From assembly GCA_015680685.1 (NCBI GenBank), contig MNCI01003312.1:56778-101145 (forward strand): a stretch of DNA of 44,368 bases, written 5' to 3'. A program made the position numbers and the translations under genes. This DNA comes from Gnetum montanum (Eukaryota; Streptophyta; Gnetopsida; Gnetales; Gnetaceae). Positions 25,851 through 38,260 of the stretch are shown here, in pieces. Under the pieces are notes generated by a model that saw only the letters and a list, made by a program, of their open reading frames with translations, searched no databases and had not been told where the DNA came from. Every line of letters begins with the position of its first letter. Positions within the stretch are counted from its first letter, which is position 1.

Positions 25851-26310
25851 TGTGTGCAAGGCCTTCCTCAAGCCCATCTTGGTGGTGATCGAGCTAGTGG
25901 GATTGCTACATTGCATCCACAACCTAGGGCCTAATACCCAACCTACCCATATGACTTTGGAGCATGGCTCCTTATGGTTTAGGCCAAGGGCACAAGAGTA
26001 CTTGGCCTTTTTTCTGTAGAACTTTAGTGTGATGATACGGTTACACTTATGAGCCCATACAGTTATCATCATCATTGAGACCTTGCTACCCCAGTCATCA
26101 AGCTTGATCATCAAGTTCATGGAAGATGATCCTGAGACACACGTAGAGGGTGAGATGCTTGATAACACTCATACAAGGAGGACTCATAAGCTATCCAAGA
26201 TTTTTGATATGCCAGAGTTCAACCTGTATAATGCAAACAACACTTTGCTAATTGGTCACTGAGCCCACATGCTTTTTCAAAACCCTCCCAGTACTATTCA
26301 TCATGTAGAA
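25850..26310 (+). pseudogene. Possible internal exon of the plus-strand frame
   Basis: Readable but broken frames give segments such as EHGSLWFRPRAQEYLAFFL and LSKIFDMPEFNLYNANNTLL, with several stops and at least one frame change. The segment starts after an acceptor-like TGTGCAAG at about 25858. It is collinear with the next segment, which begins after TTGTAG at 26414. I recognise no family. Confidence 0.25.
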
Positions 26311-26414
26311 TGATAAGCATGATTTTAAGTTTTCATTTTTGGCTACTTTAATTATTTATTTTATTAGGTTATTTTATTTTAACATTTTTCTTACTTGAAT
26401 TGTTGTACTTGTAG

Positions 26415-27936
26415 GTACAAGGCAGATAAAAAGGGGTTCATCAAGAGTGATCGGCTCTACCCTTAGCCCAAATAGTGTTGGAGGTTTTCACCAAAAGCCC
26501 CATATTGAGGCTTGTGGTGATGGAGCAATTAAGAGGTGACCTAGTAAAGTACACCACATGTTACTCAAAAGCCTACCAATAGTGTGTAGACATTGAGATA
26601 GCCAATGGTTGGTGGGCTAAATCAGATCTCACCCACATATCCATTAAAGGCTCCTTCCAACCCTTTTCCAACAAGGAAGGTAAGAGTTATTTTTTTGTTT
26701 TCATGTTAATGTTTTCATGGTTGTATGGTTGTAGGTTACTTAATCTTTAAGTATCTAAATAGTTTTATTGGTTTTAATTGGTTGTAAATTTGGTTTTAAT
26801 GTTGTTATACTTGTTATATTTTTAGTTTTATGTGCCCATGCCTATGCTAATTGGTCTTTTGTTGTATTATAGATGCTACCACCTCCTCCACCATCACACT
26901 TATTATTTCATGACACTCTGAGGAGACTTTGATTCTTAAATATGGTGAGGTGAATTTGGTGCAGTAGTGGTTGGCTAGCAGGGTGACCAAAGAAATCCAA
27001 GCAAACATCATTGATATGGGTTTACTTCATCTATTTATGGCTCCTAGCCCCACTATCCCTACTCTCGAGATGGTGAACATCATTGACTCCTTTGACCAAG
27101 GAGTGAAGAAGTTCATCACCTAGATTCATGGTGTGCCTGTCACCATGGCCATCAATGACTCCACCTTTAGTGACCTCTTTGGCATTCCTCGTAAAGACCT
27201 AAAGGTCACCACTAAGATAGGTCAAGAGGTAGACCACTAAGAGAAGGTGGAGTGGCTAGGCACTTGCTGTGATCACAAGGGGTTGTCTCCTAGCCAATTT
27301 AAGGTTGAGGAGGCTAAGGAGGCATATCCCTTATTCTGCTTCTAGGGGTTCCCTAGGCTATTATCATAGGGCAAGATCATGGGGACTGAGTAGCCATGGA
27401 TCATGAAAAGGGTTCTTTTGGAGGGTGCTCAATTTAACTAGGTTGGTCACTTGGTTTTTGGGCTTTGTGGTGAAATCCTCAAACTCTTTGACAACCTCAC
27501 AACAAAATGCCACACACATTCTAAGTTCTTTGCAGCATATATAAGGAGGTTCACAAAGTTTCTAGTGGTGAGTAAGAATGGAAAATGGATAAGCCAAGAT
27601 CCATCCCAACTCTTCAAGCTATGGGTTAAACATGTTTATCCCGCTATGCAAGCTTAGAACTAGCTAGAGGACATCGGGAAGTTGCCTTCTATTACCACTA
27701 AGGGAATTAGTGGTAGGCATTGTATTTCCCTTGACAACATAAGGATTGAGTCCCAGGTTGAACATGGAGATGTTGATCAAGCCAAGACATTTCAAGATGA
27801 AGCTAAAGGTTCAAGTAGAGCCAAACTAAAGAGGCTCATGGTTGAAGAGGAAGCACCAGTTATCAAGCAAACCTCCAAGAAGAGGTTTGTGATGAGACTT
27901 GGCCCAACATCCATCATGGTCACAAGTATGGTTTAA
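26415..27936 (+). pseudogene. Plus-strand reading frame with a spliceable intron, antisense to E2 gag
   Basis: Two exon-like blocks (26415-26679 and 26873-27936) are separated by a 193-base gap with GTAAGAG at one end and TATTATAG at the other. Joining them keeps the frame (NKE to DATTSS). The first block contains one frameshift. The second is open for about 350 codons apart from about ten stops, mostly TAG, each explicable as a lost CAG. The product would be soluble, with a segment reading IDSFDQGVKKF, then INDSTFSDLFGIPRKDLKV, and a Lys/Glu-rich tail. The 'xFSxLFGIPR' wording resembles the loosely defined plant transposon proteins, but I cannot assign it firmly. It points towards the minus-strand gag at 28060, convergently. 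Antisense extra frames are known in some plant gypsy elements. It could also be a fragment of a separate element. Confidence 0.5.
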
Positions 27937-28059
27937 TTTGTTTTAATTAAGCATTGGAACTCATCAAAATAGATAATATGGGAGTGGGATTGGTGGGTCC
28001 ACTTCCTTCAGTGCATTGGCCTATTTATTATTGTTGTTCATAGGCTTTAGTGTAGGTTT

Positions 28060-30495
28060 CTTACATTGTTTGCTTGGTGATTTTTTATTGTTGTTTGTTG
28101 GTTTGTGAAGAAGCTATTACATTGGCTACTACAAAAGGATGTTTCTTAGTTGTAGAAGTAAGTTTGGTTTTGGTTTCAATGGGATAGGGTACCTTGATCA
28201 CAAAAGGATTCCTAGAAGATGTGGATGATGGTATCCTTACAAAAAAAAGGGGACCTTGAGCTAGTTGAAGCTAAAGGAACCCTGTCGTTGCAAGGAGGTA
28301 CCCATATCATGAAAGGCTCCCACACAGGTCTAGATTTGTTCATTACATTGAATGTTGCAATAGTGTATGGGTTGTTGTTGGCATATTATGGATCCTTGTA
28401 AACCAACATGAATTGATTTTACTATTTAACTAGATTGGATGAATTCACCATTGTCTATCACCTTCTACATGTCATCCTTGAGCACTAGGCAAAAGTTGAT
28501 GTCATGACCTAGTAATTGATAGTAGTGGCAAAAATGGTCAAGTTTGAAGTATTTAGGTACCAAGGGATCATCCTTGGTTGCAAGAGTAGGATTCTTGGCT
28601 ATCTCGCATAGCCTGTCATGCCTTTAATAGGCATTCTTGATCATTTGTTTTTACTGTATCCTCCTCCACTCTTCAATATTTGATCAAGGAGTTCCGATGG
28701 CTTTAATGGTAACTTAGTATACTTTGATCAGTCTTTTCATTTGAATTTTGGCCTTGTAGTAGTTGATGCAAAGATCCTAGACATTAAAGGTTGATTGTTG
28801 CTGATAAGGGCCTTGGGTTAATCAATCTTATGTTCCTACATGGTCATTTTGTTATTGTCTTTGGCCACTATTTCCATGATTATGCTATTTTTCCTACCCC
28901 TCTTATTATCCTTCCACATGTGCTAGGCCTTGTATTCCACATAGGCAAGGTCATGGCTAGCCTCGTTCACATCCTCCATGTTCTTTATTTGGTAAAAGGC
29001 TTGCATACATGATCGTGGATCCAAATTGTAGAGTTTCAACTTAATAGAGTCATTAACCATCCGCTTGAAGATAGGGAGAAGAAGGGTTTTGGCTATTATT
29101 TTCGAAATCTTGATAAGGAGAGCATTCCATCGTTGTATGAATTTTTGCATGGGCTCAAGGGGTCCCTGCTTGACCTTCATTAGTTGGTCAAGAGTTCTAT
29201 CAAGTTTCAAGTTGTATTTGAAATGGTTAACAACTATGAAATTAATTCTTTCAATGAGGATATAAATCCTCTTAGCAACACATGGAACTAGTCCAAGGCA
29301 TTTCCTGTTAGGGACATAGGAAATATCTGCATGATGGCATTTGGCTAGGCTTGCAATAGTAGGCATTCTTAACGAAATGTTATGAGATGGACATTTGGAT
29401 CATCTTCATCATTGTACTTGGTGAATTCGGGAATAGGGATGCTAGGTGTAAGAGTTATCAATGGGATAGTAGGATTAATGGAATCATCTTGGTAGAAGTC
29501 CATTATCTTTGCTACCTAGCTTGTAGAGGTTTTGAGCTTCTGTAACTCCTCTGCCAAGTCTTAGGTCATCTGGAATTCCTGATCCAATCCTTGGGACATT
29601 TCCGCAAGCTATGCTATTTACACAAATGGTTGGGGGACTAGTTGTGAGGCATGTGGCCTCACAATAGGCTATGGTATCTAAGGGAGAGGTTGGATTCTAA
29701 TTTTCATAGGTGGGCTAAACAAGGAGGAGGATGTTTGTGCCATAACTTGAGGCATAAAGGGGACAAATGATGTTTGTCTCCATTGGATTATTTGTGGTCC
29801 TACTGTGAGGTCCACTAGTATTGAATAGGGATGAGTGATGGTGAGAGCCATGCAAACTGAGGTTGTATGGCAAAATACATGGACAAAAAGAGGAAGGTCA
29901 TTTGGGACACAGATTGTGCCTGATACACCACTATAATAGGTGTTAGCCTAAACATGGTTGGATATATAGGTGATGACGATTGAGATGCCTATTCCATGGG
30001 AGAGATAAGTAAGACTGAAGTGGCTATAGTAGTTTCATAGTCTAATTGTTGGAATAGGTTCCCTATAAAGGTCTCTAGTTCAGGCTTTGCCTTGAACTCA
30101 TTGTGTTCTTTGTCCTAGTTCTTCAAGCTCAATTTTGCATCTTGCTCATCCATCTCAATTAACTAAGAAATTATATGTGCATGAACATTGTTCAAGGGGA
30201 TTTTATCATAGGGATAGGGTATGTATTCATTCCCATTGTGATGGATTAACTCATACTTACTCTTGGCTTCAACCTCTACACATGGAAGAAGTAATCTGGC
30301 TTCGATTTTAGTGCAAATGTAGTTATAGTTATCTTCATTGAGCACAGCAAATTCTAGGCTTTGTCCTCATAGCCTAAGAAATTCTCTATGCTTGGCTACA
30401 ACGGGGTCTCTAAGATCATAGATCCTCTCTCCATCCTAGTTGAATGTCATGTTGGTCATGTCAATGGACAAAATGATGGGCTTACCAAAAGACAT
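28060..30495 (-). pseudogene. gag of element E2
   Basis: The start is ATG at 30495 (MSFGKPII). The capsid-like core lies at 28923-29366: a KYNLKLDRTLDQLMKVKQG stretch followed by PMQKFIQRWNALL. It matches the retrotransposon gag pattern in which a Leu-rich block precedes KQ and a QRW motif. The C-terminal part near 28100-28300 (NPFVIKVPYP) resembles the gag-protease junction of Tat/Ogre-type elements. The rest of pol is absent. Stops and some frame shifts break it. The length of about 800 codons is reasonable for gag plus linker. Function in life would be particle assembly in the cytoplasm. Confidence 0.65.
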
Positions 30496-31238
30496 TGTCA
30501 AAAATGTTTATTTTGACCTTTTACTATTTTTGATAGAAATTTCAATAAGTTTGGATTACCCAAATGGTACAATTGATTATAAATGGAAAATGTGATTTAA
30601 AGGATTATTGTAGTGTAAATTGATGTACACTGCACTAAGAAAATGGTGTTAAGGTTTTCAAGTTGGATACACCAACTATGTTGATCTTCCTAGTGGTGGT
30701 CTCTACACTAGAGGGTGTGTAGTAGATCACTATGTTTTTCAGCCAACTATGCTGAGGTAGCTAGTGGAAAATGGATTTTTACTTGGAAAAATCCAAACGA
30801 AAATTTTCTTACCAAAGGGTGTACGTTGGTTTTAGAAAATGAAATGTGAAAATTTTTTATTTTCAAAGGACTATGCTAGAGTCTTAAAGATGTCTACATT
30901 GGATTCTCACTACAAAATTTCATAACAAAGATATAGTTGGATTTTTGAATTCCCTACACTAGATTTTAGGTGTTAAGTGTAGGTTTCAATGGGTAAAAAT
31001 TATAGGTGTTATTGTTGACTATGCTAGGTTCCACAAAATCTAGCTACTATGAAAATGTAGTGAAAACTCAAATCACCCACAACAACTACACTGGGTATAT
31101 TGGATGGGAATTAGGCTGCCAATGCTAATTTTCATAGTAAAACTTGCAGGTTTCAAAGTTTATGATGGCAAAAACATTATTCTAAAAAATGGCTAAAAAA
31201 TGTTTTTGCAATAGGTTTTGGCTAAGAATTCAAGCGGA
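30496..31238 (-). other. Leader of E2 with array-type boxes
   Basis: This is the untranslated leader between the putative primer site and gag. It contains degenerate relatives of the array half sites: AACTATGTTG near 30676, AACTATGCTGAGG near 30765, GACTATGCTAGAG near 30870 and GACTATGCTAGG near 31018. They are spaced about 90-150 bases apart. No coding frame is seen. Confidence 0.45.
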
Positions 31239-31257
31239 GGCCCTCCTTCTAGTGCTA
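31239..31257 (-). other. Possible primer binding site of E2 (tRNA-Leu-like)
   Basis: On the minus strand TAGCACTAGAAGGAGGGCC starts five bases after the LTR edge. Compared with the complement of a plant tRNA-Leu 3' end (TGGTGTCAGAAGTGGGATT), nearly all differences are transitions. The five-base gap and the degree of decay keep this tentative. Confidence 0.3.
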
Positions 31258-31262
31258 GGAAC

Positions 31263-32576
31263 TATAGCGACTGGAAAATTCAATTGTCAAAAAATCAAAA
31301 ATCCCAAGCTATAACAACCTAACCTTGAGTCCCAAGGACCTCTAAGAAAACAAGATCCAAGGTGCCCTGGATGATCTTGTCGATCATCAAGGGACTTCCA
31401 AAGTGTAAATAGAAATGAAAATGGGAATGGAATTGCAGATTCAAAATTAAACAAATTAATACAGAAATCAAACATGGAAATAAATCTTCACTATAAATGA
31501 ACTAAAAAATTTATTAAATTAAAGTATAAAGTCCAAAGAGTACACATGGTATGCTCAAAGCATAAGAAGTTAACTTGAATGGATCTTAAAGCCTATTGGA
31601 GTTGGTAGGTTATGTTCTATAGTCAATCTCCATGATCTAGGTACTTCCTAGTTCTAATTCTCTTGTAACTCCTTACTAGTTTCCATTTGGATTTGCAACT
31701 TTGGCTATAGGAGGTGTTAACAATAGTTCAATCTCTTTTTCCAATGGTATTACACCAAGAATCTCTAATGGTCAATGTAGATGCCAAATGGAATTCAAGC
31801 TCTCAAGGTTGCAAAAGGCTATGGATTGCAAAAATTGGTATTACTGAGTGTTTGGAATGAACTGAATTCAAAACCTTAATATGGTGTTCAAGCTTGGGTT
31901 TTATAGGTTTTAGGTTGCTAATTTCATGCTACAAAGTACTATCATGACTGTTGATAGATTGATGTTGGTTGCAGGTGTAACGGCTATGATTTCCAGCGTA
32001 GGTGATCATTTCTCGTAAGTTTTGATGCACCAAGGCCATCAAAACCCATCTTCATACTAAAAATTGTAAATAGACTTTTGTGACTATGTTGTTCTTCACC
32101 TTGACTACATTGGTCTTGGAGGACTATGCTAACATATTTTGGAATCTGCTAAAATCATGGTGAATACACTGGCCAAACTGCATCTGTTGGAGATTCAAGA
32201 TGACTACGTTGACCATGTTGCCACCACTAGAAAATATCATCACTACACTAGCCATTGCTACAAAAATGAAAAACCCAACAACACCAATGTTGGTCTTAGA
32301 CTACGTTGGGCTTTGTGGTGACTACGCTAGGTGTTGTTGGGGGTAGATAGTTTCAGCATAGTTGAGGTTATAACTCTACAAAAATCCATGAAAATGCAAA
32401 ACATATAGACATAATAGCACTTTTTCCACTTGGGAAGTAAGGCAACAACAACTTATGAGGCATTTTTCAGCTCCAACAAGTTAAAATATGCAAGATTGCA
32501 ACTCACGGGCTACATATCTTACATTTACAATGAAATCTTGCCTCAAGTTGAATGGTGAAGATTACAAGTTATAACA
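31263..32576 (-). repeat. E2 LTR copy 2 (right), with short array
   Basis: Positions 31263-32005 match 19995-20735 in the same orientation. The left edge reads TATAGCGAC where the other copy has TGTAGCACC. Beyond 32005 come a few array-type boxes (near 32125, 32200, 32245, 32300, 32322) and then AT-rich sequence ending ATAACA at 32576. The outer limit is uncertain. The left copy has about 13 array units where this one has perhaps three to five degenerate ones. Confidence 0.55.
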
Positions 32577-33680
32577 TGTGTTTTCTTGGCGGTATTTCAT
32601 TCTTTCTATTATTGTAGCTACTACTCACAAAGTTTTTTGAGCCTTTTAACAACTACAAGAGCCTCTGGCATAGTCTTTAGTGTTGCAGGTGATGGTGGTG
32701 GTGGCCTCTCCTCTTCTTGCAACTTTTCTACTACCTTGTCCTTCATCATCTCTTACCATGATGTGACAAGAGGATGATAAACCATATCATTGGTGTAGCA
32801 TGCTATACCTCCCTTTTTGCATAGTTTTTGAATAAAACATGAAAAGGGAAGTGTCTTCCTTCCCTTCTCATCATCCTTAAAGCACTTCTCTATTGCTAGA
32901 TAGATGAGTTAGGAAAAATTGACAAGAAATTTTCTACTTACAGTGACGCATGCATAAGTAAAAAAGGTTATTACCTTACTTGGCCTCACTGTGGGGTTTA
33001 GGTGATAAGCCACAATTATGAAATAAGCACACTCTACCTTCATGAGGACACTGTACTCCTTATAGTCCACTCTATAGCAATGCTAGATCTATTTCTTTTT
33101 GGCTTCAAGATCTGCTTGGGTAGAAATTTCCACCAACTTTGCCCTAGTGTTGGGCAAATCGACAACCTCTACGATGGTCTCAACTGAGTAGGAGACAATG
33201 ATGTCTTTGATTTTCATGGATTCATCTCCCTGTTGAGTGTTCTAGAATAGACAAGTCTTCCCCATGAATTATTCTCCACTAGTTGAGGAAATGGACCACA
33301 TGGAAGACCCTTATAATTGGATGCAAACATCTTTAAGTGTCAACTCCAAGAAGGGTCCAAAGTTCAATTCTTAGAGAATAGAACTCTAAACCTTCTTGGT
33401 TCTTACCCACTCCAAGAAGGTCTTCGTGAGGATAACTTTGAGGTTAGGCCTTGACCTAGGGGCTTTTCCTGCCTAGATTAGCTTGTTTCTATCGTGGGAA
33501 TCTGTCAAATAGATTCTACTTTCAGCTCATCTTGAAGAGGTCCCGTCACATGGGTTGCTTCAATCGCTTGATCTTAGGGCTGCTATAGTTGTTGTTGTTA
33601 GCTCCTTCCTCCTCTTAGATGCTTTTCCCAAGGCTAGTAAGGCCCTCCCTCTTGCAATCCTCTCTTTGATACCATCTATG
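32577..33680 (-). pseudogene. 5' part of the extra frame of element P, plant transposon-protein-like
   Basis: A minus-strand frame with stops almost only at Gln-type positions. Read through, its most telling segments are LNPTVRPSKVITFF, then KTLPFSCFIQKLCKKGGI at about 32806-32860. The 'LPFxxLIxxLCxxxGv' wording is typical of the domain described as a putative plant transposon protein, found in many plant retroelement frames. It follows integrase of P in the same direction and ends at the right edge of E2 in a Gln-rich stretch. I infer that it continues at 19994-18145. Some frame slips occur before 33450. The role is unknown. An envelope function is not supported by any visible membrane segment. 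Confidence 0.55.
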
Positions 33681-35739
33681 ATCACAAACATAACCCAAGA
33701 TTAGCTATTTATTTTATAATTCTTAGGTTGTTTGATATCTTTATTACTAGATCATGTTACACTTAGGCTTGTTTGTAATCTTGGAAAGCTATATTATTTT
33801 AATTATTAGCTTCTAGAGTCTATTCATTAAGTTTAACTCACTTAGAATGAGTATTTTAATACTATGTTAATCAATAAACCTTGGGGAGTTAGAAAAATCC
33901 CACAAACTTTTTTTAAAAAACCAAAGGTTTATGATCCCCACAATAAAAAGTTTCCCTTCAATAGCTTGAGGATGAAAATCTAGGGAGAATTGAATTAGCA
34001 GTTTGAAAGTTATGGTGATTGGAAGATTCTTTGGCTCTAAAAAATTTAAAAACTCCTCTTCGTTTGTGACAAAATGATGCAAAATTCGCTAAGTGTTATA
34101 GCTATATATACATTTTTTCCATTTTGTTGATGTAGCTATTTGAGCCAATTTTTTTACATGGTAAAAATGAGGAATTTCAGAAGAGTTTGAACATGAATAA
34201 AGAGCCCAAGAAAAGCCATAAAAGCATAGAAGCATAGCAAAAACATGGAGGAGGATGTTAATTCTTAGGAGAGGAGTTAGATTGAAGTTGGATGAGTGGA
34301 TAATACCAAAAGAAAGAAAAACTAAATGTAAAGAAATAAGATAGATCATGAAAATAACCAAGTAATGGCAAGTTTAACTTAGAAAGATCAAGGGATATGC
34401 AAGTGGATCCTTCCCAAAGTAGGCTCATTACAATAATGCCCTTGCATGCTCTCATCCCAAGAAGTCCATAGGCACCAAGGATGATTAATAATCATTGGAA
34501 GTTAAAAATTGAATCCACGTGAGAGATCAATGAAGGATTATGTCACATGCTATAATAGACACATCAATTAACTATGATAAGAGGTAGTGAGGTGGCTGAT
34601 GATGAAGTTAGAATGATCGAAGAGAGAAAATGATAAGAGATTCTTATCCTAGTCACATGAAATCCTTGTGGAATTTGTGATTAAGATGATCTGATACCAC
34701 CCCACCCTCAGTTGAGACCAAGTCCAATCACATGTAGTGACTTTGCATTATCATATTTTGACCCTTTGATAATCAAAGGTTCATGACAATCCCCAAAGGA
34801 CAACCACCACTCCAAGAAGAATAGAAAAAAGAAGCAAGAAGATAGAAAGGGCTTTAGTTAGAGGGATGTCTTTAGGCATGGATACATGTCTTTATAGCCC
34901 CATAACTAATGTTTTTAGCCCATTATTTAGTCTAAGTTATGTGCTTTGAATTTTCATGTTTTTCCTTTTCATGAAAACCACACCCTACAAAGACATGCTT
35001 CTTGTTATGGTCAAAAATAGAAGTGGTTATATACCAATGGAGGAAATCATAAAAATTTATAAAGAAGTTGGGAACAAAAGATGACAAATCCCCTTAAATT
35101 CAAACCCTTGTTCATTCCCACTTAGTCTATTTTTAGTTCATTAAGTAACCAAATCATTAATTACTTTAAGTTTTAATTGTGGAAGAACCTCATGCTTTCA
35201 CAATACAAAGCCTTAAAGTGTTTGATGGAATGGATGGATGTGGTAGACTCACTGGCTAACATCATCAAAAAATCAACAATCTATTAATTAAGGACATAAT
35301 CCCAAGATGAAATCTGATCATTTAATGATCAATCATAACATTAAGTTTTGCATTAATGAATTTCCAATAGTAGTAGTAACCATGACAAAAATCCAAGATT
35401 TCATACCAACAAAACAAAATAAAAAATACATATCAGAAAAATTAAACTAAACAAAGTGAAACATATAAAAGAAGTTGTAAAATATTCAAAAAAATAAAAA
35501 CCATATGCAAAATGATATAAAAAAAGGTGAAAAATGAGTAACCTGCATAGAATGTTAACATGGGTGGCCATCTCCTGCATGACAAAGTTGAACGGAAGAG
35601 ATCCAAAAAATAGAGCATGCCTGTCCATCGATTGAGATGTTAGCCTCACCGATTAAGTGAGTTTCCAAGAAGGACTTTATTAATTAGATGGTCACTAGCA
35701 ACCATTTCTTTGTGCTTGAAGAATAGTAAATTGTCATGG
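33681..35739. other. Spacer of element P between integrase and extra frame
   Basis: About 2 kb of AT-rich DNA without a supported gene. The small minus-strand frames at 33867-34455 and 35401-35649 are hydrophobic and Phe-rich because of base composition, and they match nothing I know. Confidence 0.45.
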
Positions 35740-36737
35740 CACTAAAATGAAAAGTTGTATGTAAGATGTAAGATCCTTCCCATAGCATTTGAAACTTTGT
35801 CTATTGTGGTACATGCATGGGCTTCTACTAAAGAATCTTATCAACTGGTTAGAATTTAACTCTTCTTGTTTTTGCATCATGACATTATTTAGCATGTGTC
35901 TTGTGCACTTCATTCATTGATAGGGCTACTTGTCAATTTGTCTATCACATTAAATGTCATTAAATGTTCCTTTTGTGTTAGACTTAGATTGAGGTTAAGT
36001 TCATAGGCTATTGATAGTATATGGAGCTCAACTTGAATTGAAAGTGTTGGTAGTTTTCCATACACCAACTCATATTCAAAATAACCTATAGGAGGTTTCC
36101 AAGTTGATCGGTAAGCCCAAAGAGCATCATTAAGTTTTGTGCTTCAATCTTTTCTATATTTACTAACAATGCATGTTAGTATCTTAGTTATTTCCCTCTT
36201 AGTAACGTTTGCTTAAGCATTAGCTTAGGGTGATAGAGAGTTGTTAATTTATGTTCCACCTTTAAGCGTTGCATTAGTTTTCAAAAAAGTAGCACTCATA
36301 AAGTGTGTTCCATTATCAAAAATAAGTACCTTTGGCATTCCAAACATTTTTACCACACTTTGTTGAAAAAACCATGGTATAGTAAAAGATAAATAGTTAG
36401 TGATGGCTACAGCTTCAACCCATTTGATGTAGTAGTCAATTGCTACAATGATGTATGTCTTCCCATTAGACATGAGGTTGATGGACCCCATAAAGTCAAT
36501 GTTCCAAAGGTCAAAAGGCTCTAGTGGTTGGATCCAATAGGGCCCTTCCATTCATACGATCATTCCTCCATCTCTTTGGTATCTCTCACATGAATAGGAA
36601 AATTTATGGGTGTCCCTGAAGATTATTGCCCAGTAATATCCTATCATGAGTATTTTCATGGTCATCCTCCTTATTAAATAATGACCCCCCACAAGAACCT
36701 TCATGAGCATCCTAGAGGATCCACAGTTGATCAGCAT
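35740..36737 (-). pseudogene. Integrase of element P
   Basis: Integrase joins the DNA copy to the host chromosome. Read towards lower coordinates: a zinc-binding end with GYYWAIIFRDTHKFSYSCERYQ (the second Cys of the usual CxxC is now Tyr); the catalytic core with WNIDFMG and FDNGTHF, which hold the first two acidic residues; then, in another frame from about 36230, DALWAYRSTWKPPIG and LVYGK, which are very typical of plant gypsy integrase. A decayed C-terminal part reaches about 35750. Frameshifts at about 36552 and 36249 and many stops leave it dead. Confidence 0.8.
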
Positions 36738-36949
36738 TGGTCATCTACCATCATACCAAGCAATCAACATGAATCTTGTAAAGGTTGCACTTAATCTCCA
36801 TGTAATGCTTAGTTTGGTAAAGAAACTATTGTTCCTTCTTATTATCCCATTCCTAAGGAGTCTCCTAAGTAGATAAGAGAGAAACCTTTTGTATCCATTA
36901 GGATCTTTGAGATTCTGAACTTCAACAACTCTTACAAAGAGAAGTTCAT

Positions 36950-38260
36950 CTCAAAATTGATCAAATAAAGGTTTCTTATTCTCTTGATTATCCCATTTCA
37001 ACTGAGATAAGTGATTAGAAACCATGTTCTCAGTTTCCTTTCTGTCCACTATTTTGAGATCGAACTCCTATAGAATTACTAGCCACCATATGACACAAGG
37101 GCTCATGGCTGATTTATTTATGAAGAACATAATGAAAATATGGTTTATGTGCACAAAGATTTAATATCCAAGCACATAACACTTGAATTTTTCTAAGGTA
37201 TACACCACTGCCATGAGCTCCTTCTCTATGGTGGTGTAGTTCAACTATGGCCCCACAATGCTTCTTCTTGCACAATGTATGTAGTATGGATATTTCTGAT
37301 CATTCAATTGTTTAAGCACAAATTCCAAGGCATAAATAGATGCATCTATCATGATGTAGAAGGTTTTGGATCAATTAGGAGCATGTAGAATGGGAGTTTC
37401 TATGAGCCTTTGCTTTAACTACTGGAATGCTAACTCGCATTCCTTAGTCTAGTTGAAGAATACATCCTTCTTTGTTAGCTCAACCAACAACTTAGCAATT
37501 TTTGAGAAGTTCTCAATGAAGCATTGATAATAACTAGTATGGCCAAGGACATCTTTCATTATTTTAGGTTGCCTAGTGATTTCTTAGATCACCTGTACCA
37601 TTTCTGGGCCCACCTCAATCCCTTTTTCTAAAATTTGATGCTTCAAGACTATGCCTTCTTGGACCATCAAATGGATTTTTTGCTAGTTAAGCTTCAAATT
37701 AGCCTTCACACATCATTAAAGCAATTACTCAAGATGGTCCAAGGTTTGCTCAAAAGTGGTCTCATAAGTGGAGAGGTCATCCATGAAGACTTCTACTCCA
37801 CTACCAATCTACTATTGAAAGATGCTAAGTACAAAATGATAGAAAGTAGTAAGAGTATTGCATAGGCCAAAGGGTATCTTTCTGTATACAAAAGTCTCCT
37901 AGGGACTTATGAACGTTGTTTTGGTCTAGTCCTTTGGTGCGATCTAGATTTGCTTATAGTCATTATAACCATTCAGAAAGCTATAATAATAATGTCCTAC
38001 AATGGTGTCTAATACTTAGTCAACAAATGACAATGAAAAATGATCTTTGAAAGTTGCTACATTCAACAACCTGAAATTTATGCAAACTCTCCACTTCCCT
38101 TCTTTCATGGATATAACCATGAGTGGGCTAATCCATTCATTATCTACAACTAGACATATGAACCTTGCCTTAAGAAGTTATTCTCCTTCTTCTTTGACAA
38201 CCTTCTTAAGCTTTTGTTCAACCTTCTCTACAGGTGCCTCGTTGGCTTGATGCAAGAGTC
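36950..38260 (-). pseudogene. Reverse transcriptase and RNase H of element P
   Basis: The reverse transcriptase frame shows WRVCINFRLLN near 38080, then FVYRKIPFGLCN and the catalytic FMDD at 37776-37787, intact. RNase H follows with LNYTTIEKELMAVVYTLEKF (about 37210-37270), the usual Glu-containing motif. Several in-frame stops sit at conserved Gln positions (for example in DQVLDT and QIQIAP contexts), and one lies where the family has Trp. Overall wording is that of Athila-type pol. Confidence 0.85.

Larger units (their letters stand above)
19995..32576 (-). mobile_element. Element E2: gag-bearing Ty3/gypsy element nested in P
   Basis: Two direct repeats (19995-20735 and 31263 to about 32005) frame a minus-strand gag (28060-30495), as LTRs would. 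No protease, reverse transcriptase or integrase is seen between them, so the element would be non-autonomous or cut down. The 3' half instead holds a plus-strand reading frame and a long palindrome-based array. The right edge at 32576 is taken from TGTTATAAC on the minus strand and is uncertain. I found no clean target-site duplication. It could also be a compound of two elements. Confidence 0.5.

Noticed and set aside
25806-26168. Minus-strand frame of 120 codons
   Set aside because: It is the shadow of the plus-strand coding-like segment, Ser/Thr/Ile-rich by composition and without a domain.
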